Of a stretch of DNA of 64,000 nt, positions 51,199 through 58,843 are shown in pieces. Below the pieces are notes generated by a model. It was not told where the DNA came from and ran no database searches. It saw nothing but the letters and a program-made list of their open reading frames with translations. Numbering within the stretch: position 1 is the stretch's first letter; each line of letters begins with the position of its first letter. Made by a program: the position numbers and the translations under genes. Source of the DNA: Phycisphaerae bacterium (GTDB taxonomy: Bacteria; Planctomycetota; Phycisphaerae; UBA1845); NCBI GenBank assembly GCA_022072505.1, contig JAJVHU010000008.1, positions 189,334 through 253,333 on the forward strand, in the 5' to 3' direction.

Positions 51199-51606
51199 AT
51201 GCGGTTCGGGCCTATCACCAACCTGTTGACGACGGCGATGACGCTGCTGTGCCCCGTCTGGTGCGTCGTCGAATGTGCCGCGCATTGTGATGAGGCGTGC
51301 GAGCCGGTCGTGGAATGCGGCGGGCACGACGACGTCGACGAACATCACGGGCCGCACACTCCGCATCATCAGCACGATTCCGGCGGAAAACCGGAACATG
51401 ACGCTGAGCACGCCTGCATCTGCACGACGGCCGTCCGCACCGCCGGTTCGACCGGCGGCGCGGCGGAGACTCAGGATCGAGGTTCCTGTGCGATCGTTGA
51501 ACCGGCGGCTCAGGCCGATGCAATTCCCTCTTCTGTCATGCGCGTCCGAGCGAACTTCGATCGCTCCGCGACGTTGCGCGCCCGATATCGGCCGTTGCTG
51601 ATCTAG
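51199..51606 (+). CDS. Small exported His/Cys-rich protein beside the metal-efflux operons
   Basis: A 135-residue protein with hydrophobic N-terminus (MRFGPITNLLTTAMTLLCPV) and Cys-rich segment WCVVECAAHCDEACEPVVEC, then a His/Asp-rich stretch (DVDEHHGPHTPHHQHDSGG, EHDAEHACIC). These could coordinate Zn, Cu or Ni. The C-terminus RYRPLLI resembles the end of the divergent Cys-rich protein (RPLRI). It is divergent from the latter by 165 bp and upstream of the plus-strand efflux operon, and is preceded by a very short leader. The function is inferred as a metal-binding or sensing periplasmic protein; no known family recognised. Confidence 0.65.
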   Translation: MRFGPITNLLTTAMTLLCPVWCVVECAAHCDEACEPVVECGGHDDVDEHHGPHTPHHQHDSGGKPEHDAEHACICTTAVRTAGSTGGAAETQDRGSCAIVEPAAQADAIPSSVMRVRANFDRSATLRARYRPLLI

Positions 51607-51762
51607 CCGGCCGGGTCCGTCTTCGTTCCTGCAACAGGAGTTCTTGTGAGGACCGTTTCGCGCGCGGGGAACTGCGCGCGTGCGGAGTTCGACCCGGCAT
51701 CGGCGACGCAGCGGCTTTCCGTGCGGAGGCAAGGCGCGTCGCGCCCATCATCGGAGTTGGTC

Positions 51763-53304
51763 ATGCGCGTCGGAACCTGTCGGATTTCAAGAACCGCCCC
51801 GCGAGCGGTCGTGCTTGCGGTGTGCGCCGGGGGCGTCGTATGCGGAGCCGGCGGGGGATGCGCGAAGGTCAATCCCCGACCGGATTTCGAGCAGGTTTCG
51901 GAGCTGGTCCGGGCGTCCACGGGCGGCGAGATTCCGCCGAACGCCGTGTACACAGGCGAGGACGCGCTTCAGGACGAAACCGACGCCCCTCTGGCGGAAG
52001 GACTGACGTCGGAGGCGTGCGCGCGGTTATGTGTTCGCCGGAATCCGCGGGTGCGTGCGGCGCTGTCGCGCGTGGGGGCGGCGCGGGCGGACGTGGTGCA
52101 GGCGTCGCTGCTGAGCAACCCGGGGTTGTCGCTGTCGTCGCGGTTTCCGGACGGGGGCGGGCTGACCAACCTGGAGGTCGCGATCGCCCAGAACCTCTCG
52201 GATTGGTGGTTGATTCCGGTACGACGGCGCGCGGCGGAGGGCGAACTGGAGCGTGAGATTCTCGCGGCGGCGCGGGAGGTCTCGGAAACCGTTGCGAGCG
52301 CCCGGGCGGCGTACTTCGAGGCGGTCGCGGCGGACGAGGCCGTGGCGCTGGCGCGAGAGCATCGCGACCTGTCCGGGCGTCTCGTGGAGGTGGCGGAGGC
52401 GCGGCGGGACGCGGGCGTCGGCAGCGAGATCGATGTCAACCTGGCGCGGGCGGAAGGCCTGCGGGCGGAAATCACCGCCCGGGAGGTGGATCGCGAGGCG
52501 TTCGAGGCGCGGCGGCGGCTTTGCGTGCTGATCGGCGTTTCATCCGAACCGCGCGCGATCGTGCTGACGGAGGCGCTGCCTGAGGCGCCGGACGCGAGCC
52601 TCGATCCGGAGACGGTGGCGGATCTGTCGGGGTCGGGGCGGCTTGACGTGCGGGCGGCGGAGGCGGTGGTGCGGCGGGCGGCGGCGCGCGTTGTTGAAGC
52701 GCGGCGAAGCGTGTTCGGCGAGGTCGAGGTCGGCGTGGCGATGGAGCGCGCGGATCGTCCGCCAGGCGGCGACAAGAACCTTTTGTTCAATACGCTGCAC
52801 GAGTCAGCGCACGCCGGTGAACTGGTCGGTCCCGAGCTTTACAACCCCGATGACGGCGGTCAGGACGTCATCATCGGTCCGACGCTGAGTTTCGCGCTCC
52901 CGATCTTCGACCAGAATCAGGCGGGCATCGCCCGCGCCGAGTTCGAGTTGATCGAGGCGAGGCTCCTGCTGGAGGCGCTGAGGCTCGACGTCGTTCAGCA
53001 GGCGCGGTCGGCGTGCGTGGCGGCGACGACGGCGTGGGGCACGTCCGCGTACTACCGCGACGAGCTGCTGCCGCTGGTGCAGACCAACCTCGATCTTTCC
53101 CGCGAGGCGTACCGCAGCGGGAAGGTCTCGGTGCTGTCGGTGATCGAGGCGCAGCGGGCGCTGGCGGCGGCTCGGCGCGAGCGCCTTGATGTGATGAGCG
53201 CGTCCGCGCGCGCGGTCAGCGAACTGGAGAAAGCGGTCGGTCTTCCGATCACGCGGATTCTCGCTCCGCAAGGAAACGGTTTCGACGAGGTGGAGGATCC
53301 GTGA
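51763..53304 (+). CDS. TolC-like outer-membrane efflux lipoprotein
   Basis: An outer-membrane channel of the RND efflux complex. The 513-residue product has signal peptide and lipobox (VVCGAGGGC), then OEP repeats: alpha-helical coiled coils (ACARLCVRRNPRVRAALSRV, AREVSETVASARAAYFEAVA) and matching second-half segments (GPTLSFALPIFDQNQAGIAR, LLPLVQTNLDLSREAYRSGK). The ATG at 51763 has GGAG 6 nt upstream. An in-frame GTG at 51646 with AGGAG 5 nt upstream would add 39 residues ahead of the signal peptide, so it is disfavoured. The adaptor gene follows at 53334, with its permease directly after. Confidence 0.88.
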   Translation: MRVGTCRISRTAPRAVVLAVCAGGVVCGAGGGCAKVNPRPDFEQVSELVRASTGGEIPPNAVYTGEDALQDETDAPLAEGLTSEACARLCVRRNPRVRAALSRVGAARADVVQASLLSNPGLSLSSRFPDGGGLTNLEVAIAQNLSDWWLIPVRRRAAEGELEREILAAAREVSETVASARAAYFEAVAADEAVALAREHRDLSGRLVEVAEARRDAGVGSEIDVNLARAEGLRAEITAREVDREAFEARRRLCVLIGVSSEPRAIVLTEALPEAPDASLDPETVADLSGSGRLDVRAAEAVVRRAAARVVEARRSVFGEVEVGVAMERADRPPGGDKNLLFNTLHESAHAGELVGPELYNPDDGGQDVIIGPTLSFALPIFDQNQAGIARAEFELIEARLLLEALRLDVVQQARSACVAATTAWGTSAYYRDELLPLVQTNLDLSREAYRSGKVSVLSVIEAQRALAAARRERLDVMSASARAVSELEKAVGLPITRILAPQGNGFDEVEDP

Positions 53305-53333
53305 AGGTCGAGAGGTACAAGGAGTTGAAGCGG

Positions 53334-54797
53334 ATGAAACGCATCCTTCCGGCGGTCGCGGTTGCAGCGCTGGGCGTGTTCGGCGCCTGCCGTCGCCCGG
53401 CATCGACGGAGTCGGATTCGTCGGAGCGTCCCGCGGCGGCGGCGGCGGCGACGAACCGGATCGACATTCCCGACACGGTGCGGCGGAACCTCGGGATCAC
53501 GTTCGCCAGGGTGGAGGCGCGTCCCGTGTCGCAGACGATCCGCGTTCCGGGGCAGTTCGAGCTTCTGCCGGAGGCGCGACGGGAATACCGCACGATGTTG
53601 TCCGGGCGCGTCGAACTGGGCGTCCGGCAATACGACGCGGTGGAGGCGGGCACGGTCCTTTACCGGCTGGCGTCGCCGGACTGGCGCGACCTTCAGCAGA
53701 AGCTCAGCGAGGCGGAATCGACGATCCGGCAGACGGAGGCGCGGGTCGGGTCGATCCCGACGCTGATCGCCGCGCACCGGCGTCACGAGGAAATTCTGGA
53801 GGAGAACATCGCGTTGTGGGAGGCGCGCGTCGCGCAGCTTCAGCCGTCGCACGACGCGGGGGTGGTGACGATCGAGGAGCTTACCTCCGCGCGCAACACG
53901 CTCTCCCAGCAGCGGGCCGAACTGGCGGAGATTCTCGAGAAGGAGGCGGACCTCGAGGGGCAGATCGCGGCGGCGCAGGCGGAGCATGACGCGGCGCATG
54001 CCCGGTTTCTACTGCTGATCGCCACGGCGTCGACGCTGCTGGGAATGCCCGCGGAGGATCTGGCGGCGCCTTACGCCCTGGACGAGCACCTGCACACGGG
54101 GATTCATCGACATGACGAGGGCGTGCCGGAGCGGGGCGCCGCGAAGTGGCGGCGGATCGACGTGGTGGACGTGCGCGCCGCGATGTCCGGCGTGGTGGCG
54201 TCGCTCGACATGACCGGCGGCGCGTGGGCGGAACCGGGGACGCTCGTGCTTGCGATCGTGCAACCGGATCGGCTTCGCTTCCGCGCGATGGCGATGCAGA
54301 GCGACCTGGGACGGCTTGCGGACGGTCTTCCGGCGTCGATCGTTCCGCCGAGGGGAGGCACGATCGATCTGAAGGACGCCATCGAGGCGACGTTGTCGGT
54401 CGGTCTGGTCGCCAACCCGCGCGAGCGGACGGTGGAGGTGATCGCGGTTCCGAAGCGCGCGGCGGCGTGGGCGAGACCCGGCGTGTCCGCGCACCTTGAG
54501 ATCACGACGGCGGGAGGCCGCCCCGAACTGGCGATCCCGGTGTCCAGCGTGATTCAGGACGGGCTGACGAAAGTGTTCTTCCGCCGGGATCCGAAGGCGC
54601 CGGACAAGGTCGTGCGCGTTGAAGCCGATCTGGGGGTCGATGACGGTCGGTGGGTGGTGGTCAGGAGCGGGGTGAAGGCGGGGGACGAGGTCGTTCTCGA
54701 CGGGGTGTATCAACTCATGATCGCCACGTCGGGCGGCGTGCAGAAAGGCGGGCACTTTCACGCGGACGGGACGTTCCACGCCGGGGAGGACGAGTGA
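53334..54797 (+). CDS. RND efflux adaptor (membrane fusion) lipoprotein
   Basis: A 487-residue periplasmic adaptor linking the permease to the outer-membrane channel. Lipobox GAC follows the signal MKRILPAVAVAALGVF. Core features: barrel-sandwich segment RREYRTMLSGRVELGVRQYD, long coiled-coil hairpin (EAESTIRQTEARVGSIPTLI, LTSARNTLSQQRAELAEILE), and barrel segment VVASLDMTGGAWAEPGTLVL. The C-terminus is His-containing (GGHFHADGTFHAGEDE), as is DEHLHTGIHRHDEG, hinting at metal. The ATG at 53334 has GGAG 9 nt upstream; a GTG overlapping the end of the TolC gene is an alternative. The stop codon overlaps the permease start by 1 nt. Confidence 0.88.
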   Translation: MKRILPAVAVAALGVFGACRRPASTESDSSERPAAAAAATNRIDIPDTVRRNLGITFARVEARPVSQTIRVPGQFELLPEARREYRTMLSGRVELGVRQYDAVEAGTVLYRLASPDWRDLQQKLSEAESTIRQTEARVGSIPTLIAAHRRHEEILEENIALWEARVAQLQPSHDAGVVTIEELTSARNTLSQQRAELAEILEKEADLEGQIAAAQAEHDAAHARFLLLIATASTLLGMPAEDLAAPYALDEHLHTGIHRHDEGVPERGAAKWRRIDVVDVRAAMSGVVASLDMTGGAWAEPGTLVLAIVQPDRLRFRAMAMQSDLGRLADGLPASIVPPRGGTIDLKDAIEATLSVGLVANPRERTVEVIAVPKRAAAWARPGVSAHLEITTAGGRPELAIPVSSVIQDGLTKVFFRRDPKAPDKVVRVEADLGVDDGRWVVVRSGVKAGDEVVLDGVYQLMIATSGGVQKGGHFHADGTFHAGEDE

Positions 54798-57700
54798 TGC
54801 TCCAGCGCCTCATCGGCTTCTCGATCCGGTACGCCGGGTTCATCGTGATGGCGGGAGGGCTGCTCCTGGCGTTCACGGGGGTGCAACTGCGCCACATGCC
54901 GGTGGACGTGTTTCCGGAGTTGAATGCGCCGACGGTGGTGATTCTCACGGAGGCGGGCGGTTTCGGCGCTGACGAGGTCGAGCAGTACGTCACGTTTCCG
55001 ATCGAGACGGCGGTCAACGGATTGCAGGGCGTGCGGCGGGTGCGCAGCTCGAGCGCGATGAGCCTGTCGATCGTCTGGGTGGAGTTTGACTGGGGCGTGG
55101 ACATCCTGCGCGCGCGACAGCTCGTGTCGGAGCGTCTGTCCGCGGTTCGTGAAACGCTGCCTCCGAACACTCATGCCGAGATCACGCCGGTGACGTCGAT
55201 CACGGGGGAGATCATGCTGCTGGCGTTGTCGTCGCCGGACGGGCGGGCGACGCCGCTGGAAGTGCGGTCGTACGCGGAGTTCGATCTGCGGAACCGGCTG
55301 CTGGCGGTTCCGGGGATCGCGCAGGTCGTGGCGATCGGGGGTGAGCTTCCGGAGTACCAGGTCAGCGTTCATCAGGATCGGCTTGCGCTTTACGGACTGG
55401 CGCTGGAGGAGGTGGTCGAGGCGGCGCGCGAGGCGCACAGCGTGGCGAGCGCGGGATATCTTCCGAACGTGGACCGGCTGGAGTTGCCGCTGCGGCAGAC
55501 GGCGCGGGTGCAGAGCGTTGACGACATCCGCAACACGTTGATCGGTCATCAGGACGGATCGCCCGTGCTCATCGGACACGTGGCGGACGTCGAGCTGGGA
55601 GCGGCGCCGGCGAGAGGAACGGCGGCGGACCGGGGCGTTTCGGCGGTGGTGATGAGCGTTCAGAAGTCGCCCGGGACGAACACGCTGGCGCTGACGGCGG
55701 AAATCGACCGGGTGCTGGACGAGGTGGAGAAGAGTCTGCCCGCGGGAATCACGCTCAACCGGAAGGTGTTCCGTCAGGCGCAGTTCATCGGACGGTCGGT
55801 GAACAACGTCGTGGTGGTGATGCGCGACGCGGCGATCATCGTGGCGATCGTGCTGGTTCTTTTCCTGCTGAACGCGAGGACGACGATCATCACGCTGACG
55901 GCGCTGCCGCTGTCGCTGGCGTGCGCCGTGCTGATCCTCCGGGCGTTCGACCTGTCGATCAACGTCATGACGCTGGGGGGGCTGGCGGTGGCGATCGGCG
56001 AACTGGTGGACGACGCGATCATCGACGTGGAGAACGTGTTTCGTCGCCTGCGGGAGAACGCGGCGAAGCCGGAGCCCGAGCGGTCGCCGGTTGCGCAGGT
56101 GATCTTCGACGCGAGCAACGAGATCCGCAGTTCGGTGGTGTTCGCGACGATCATTATTTGCATGGTGTTCGTCCCCCTGTTGTTTCTTCAGGGGCTGGAG
56201 GGGCGGTTCTTTCGTCCGCTGGGCATCACGTACATCGTGTCGATCCTGGCGTCGCTGGGGGTGGCGCTGACGGTGACGCCGGCGATGTGCCGCCTGCTGC
56301 TGCGCGGGAAACCGAGCGGCGGAGCGCATGCGGACGGATTTCTGGTGCGGTGGCTGAAGCGGCGGTATGAGCCGTCGCTGCGGTGGTCGATCCGTCATCG
56401 CGGAGCGGTGCTGACGCTGGCGGCGGCGGGGACGGCGCTTTCGATCTGGCTGGGGAGCACCTTCGGAACGAGCTTTCTTCCGGCGTTCAACGAGGGGACG
56501 TTCACCGTGTTCCTCTTCACGCCGCCCGGGACGTCGCTGGAGGAGTCGGACCGGGTGGCTCGGGGCATTGAGGCGCGGCTGGCGGGGATCCCGGACGTGG
56601 AGAGCGTGACGCGGCGCACGGGACGGGCGGAGCGTGACGAGCACGCCGAACCGCCGAGCAGTTCCGAGATCGAGGTCACGGTCGGTCCGGAAGGATCGAA
56701 GGAGGCCGTGCGCGAAGCGATCGACGGGATTCTCGCGGACGTCCCCGGGATCACGACGATGATCGGGCAACCGATCGAGCACCGGTTGTCGCACATTCTT
56801 TCGGGAACGCCCGCGGCGATCGCGATCAACGTTTACGGAGACGATCTCGCCCGCCTGCGGGAGCTGGCGAAGGCGATTGAGCAGGCGCTGAAGGCGATTC
56901 CGGGGACGCGTGACGTGGCGGCGAACCGGGAGGTGACGGTGACGTCGCTTCCGATCCGGTATCGGCATCAGGAGCTGGCGGCGGCGGGGTTGACGCCGGG
57001 GGCGGCGGCGGAGCAAGTGCAGCGCGCGATCCACGGGGAGCGCGTCGCGGAGATTCATCACGGGGTTCGACGGTATGACCTGGTGGTGCGGCTGGCGGCG
57101 GAGGAGCGGCGGTCGGTGGACCAGGTGAAGTCGCTGCGTCTGACCGGCGCGGGCGGAGCGACGGTGCGCCTGTCGGAGGTGGCGGACATCGGTCCGGAGC
57201 GGACGCCGAACCTCATCGCGCGGGAAGGCGCCCGGCGGAAAGCGGTCGTGTCGTGCAACGTGGCGGAAGGGCATAACCTCGGCGACCTGGTGGCGCAAGT
57301 GCGGTCGCGGGTGGATCCGATCGTTCACGCCGCGGGTTACCACGTGCATTACGGCGGACAGTTCGAGGCGCAGCAGTCCGCGTCGCGGACGATCCTGATC
57401 GCGGGGGCGGGGGTTGCGGTCGTCATGTTCATGCTGCTGCAGCTTTCGACGGGGTCGGCGCGGGCGGCGCTGCTGGTGATGACGAATCTTCCGCTGGCGA
57501 CGATCGGCGGGCTGGCGGCGGTCTACCTGACGGAGACGTCGCGTCCGGTCGGCAACACGCTTTCGCTGCTGGGGTTTTCGGCGGAGGCGTACGAGGCGCC
57601 GATCATGTCGATCGCGAGTCTCGTGGGCTTCATCACGCTTTTCGGGATCGCGGTGCGCAACGGCATTTTGCTGGTGAATCATTACGAACATCTGATGACG

Positions 57701-57946
57701 CGGGAAGGCCGGCCGCTCGGCGAGGCGATCGTGCGGGGTTCGATGGAAAGGCTGTCGCCGATCCTGATGACGGCGTTGTGCGCGGCGCTGGGGCTGATGC
57801 CGATTGCGCTGGCGCGCGGCGAACCCGGCAGCGAGCTGCTGGCGCCGCTGGCGATCGTCGTGCTGGGCGGGCTGGTCAGTTCGACGTTTCTGAATCTCGT
57901 GGTGGTGCCGGCGGGGTACTCGCTGGTGTTCGATCGAAAGCGCTGA
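54797..57946 (+). CDS. Heavy-metal efflux RND permease (CusA-like subgroup)
   Basis: A 1049-residue proton-driven inner-membrane pump. The N-terminus MLQRLIGFSIRYAGFIVMAG with VFPELNAPTVVILTEAGGFG is typical of metal RND permeases. The relay-segment motif (near residue 399) reads AIGELVDDAIIDVENVFRRL, unlike the DFGxxVD motif of the other pump in this window, so the two pumps probably export different ions. It overlaps the adaptor stop codon by 1 nt, with GGGGAGGA as Shine-Dalgarno. Together with the TolC-like and adaptor genes it forms a complete tripartite system on the plus strand. Confidence 0.92.
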   Translation: MLQRLIGFSIRYAGFIVMAGGLLLAFTGVQLRHMPVDVFPELNAPTVVILTEAGGFGADEVEQYVTFPIETAVNGLQGVRRVRSSSAMSLSIVWVEFDWGVDILRARQLVSERLSAVRETLPPNTHAEITPVTSITGEIMLLALSSPDGRATPLEVRSYAEFDLRNRLLAVPGIAQVVAIGGELPEYQVSVHQDRLALYGLALEEVVEAAREAHSVASAGYLPNVDRLELPLRQTARVQSVDDIRNTLIGHQDGSPVLIGHVADVELGAAPARGTAADRGVSAVVMSVQKSPGTNTLALTAEIDRVLDEVEKSLPAGITLNRKVFRQAQFIGRSVNNVVVVMRDAAIIVAIVLVLFLLNARTTIITLTALPLSLACAVLILRAFDLSINVMTLGGLAVAIGELVDDAIIDVENVFRRLRENAAKPEPERSPVAQVIFDASNEIRSSVVFATIIICMVFVPLLFLQGLEGRFFRPLGITYIVSILASLGVALTVTPAMCRLLLRGKPSGGAHADGFLVRWLKRRYEPSLRWSIRHRGAVLTLAAAGTALSIWLGSTFGTSFLPAFNEGTFTVFLFTPPGTSLEESDRVARGIEARLAGIPDVESVTRRTGRAERDEHAEPPSSSEIEVTVGPEGSKEAVREAIDGILADVPGITTMIGQPIEHRLSHILSGTPAAIAINVYGDDLARLRELAKAIEQALKAIPGTRDVAANREVTVTSLPIRYRHQELAAAGLTPGAAAEQVQRAIHGERVAEIHHGVRRYDLVVRLAAEERRSVDQVKSLRLTGAGGATVRLSEVADIGPERTPNLIAREGARRKAVVSCNVAEGHNLGDLVAQVRSRVDPIVHAAGYHVHYGGQFEAQQSASRTILIAGAGVAVVMFMLLQLSTGSARAALLVMTNLPLATIGGLAAVYLTETSRPVGNTLSLLGFSAEAYEAPIMSIASLVGFITLFGIAVRNGILLVNHYEHLMTREGRPLGEAIVRGSMERLSPILMTALCAALGLMPIALARGEPGSELLAPLAIVVLGGLVSSTFLNLVVVPAGYSLVFDRKR

Positions 57947-58025
57947 GAGCGTTGGCGTTGACGTTGCGTCAAGCGGCTGAGAGCGACGCTTCGCGCCGCG
58001 TGGGTCGTTGAAGAAAGGAACGTTC

Positions 58026-58562
58026 ATGTGGAAGGGCGTGATCGCCGGAAGTCTGATCTTTGCGGTTCTTGTGTGCGGTTGCGAGCGGAAGCCGAAGTCC
58101 GGGACTTCGCCCGAGGGAACCAACGCCAACACGGCGCCGGAACCCGTCGGAAACTCGAACGTGTCCGACAAGCCGCCCGCGCCGCCGCAGGAGAAGAATC
58201 CTGAGGAGGTTCCGGAAGTGCCCGGTCACGGCGGACCGGTGGTCGAACTGGGCGAGCAGGACATTAACGGTCTGATGATCCGCGCGAGCCGCGACGCAGG
58301 CGAACTCAAACCCGGCGGCGAGGCGGCGGTGGATGTCTGGATCGACGGGGGAATCGGAAGCGCGGTCGCGGTTCGTTTCTGGATCGGCGTGGCGGACGGC
58401 GCCGGATCGGTGAAGGCCAAGGCCGGGGTTGAGGGGGAGCACTGGCATCATCACCTCGAGATACCGGACCCGATGCCCGAGGACGCGCAGCTCTGGGTCG
58501 AGATCGAGCTTGAGGAGGTCGAACCGATTCTGGTGGCGTTTGATTTGACAGACCAGGGTTGA
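58026..58562 (+). CDS. Lipoprotein with HWHHH motif, distal gene of the efflux operon
   Basis: A 178-residue lipoprotein; signal peptide MWKGVIAGSLIFAVLVCGC with lipobox VCGC, then an Asn/Pro-rich linker (GTNANTAPEPVGNSNVSDK). The C-terminal domain (from about HGGPVVELGEQDINGLMIRA) has a cluster EGEHWHHHLEIPD likely to bind metal. The ATG at 58026 has AAAGGA 6 nt upstream. It lies 79 nt after the RND permease and is likely cotranscribed. The function may be periplasmic metal handling; no named family. Confidence 0.72.
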   Translation: MWKGVIAGSLIFAVLVCGCERKPKSGTSPEGTNANTAPEPVGNSNVSDKPPAPPQEKNPEEVPEVPGHGGPVVELGEQDINGLMIRASRDAGELKPGGEAAVDVWIDGGIGSAVAVRFWIGVADGAGSVKAKAGVEGEHWHHHLEIPDPMPEDAQLWVEIELEEVEPILVAFDLTDQG

Positions 58563-58700
58563 GTCAATTGGCGCAGTCGGGTTGTCCTGCGGCGTCTTGC
58601 GGATCGTTCAAGCTGGGTTGGCGGGGCCGATATTTCTCTCTTACGCGCCTGGTTCCCCGGTCTTGCGCACTTGCGGAGAGGGTCGCGTAGGTTCGCGCGG

Positions 58701-58716
58701 TGGCACGGCAAGTGCT
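58701..58716 (+). promoter_or_regulatory. Sigma-54 (-24/-12) promoter upstream of nifJ
   Basis: TGGCACGGCAAGTGCT matches the consensus TGGCACG-N4-TTGCW with one mismatch in the -12 box (GTGCT), and the invariant GG and GC are spaced by exactly 10 bp. It would start transcription near 58727, about 115 nt before the nifJ start codon. An enhancer-binding regulator would be required; none is encoded in the window. Confidence 0.55.
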
Positions 58717-58843
58717 GACGAATCCCTTCTGAGAAGTCCGTCACAGGAACCGCGGGCCGGGGCTGCGGTTGCAGGGAACTCGGGATTGCACCCGAGGTCC
58801 GTCCGCGCATTCGTAGCGTGCGGACTTCGGGGAGCACTCAACC

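Noticed and set aside
54758..58171. Minus-strand open frame of over 1100 codons opposite the RND permease
   Set aside because: Arg/His/Pro-rich composition and no domain; the plus-strand permease has clear motifs throughout.
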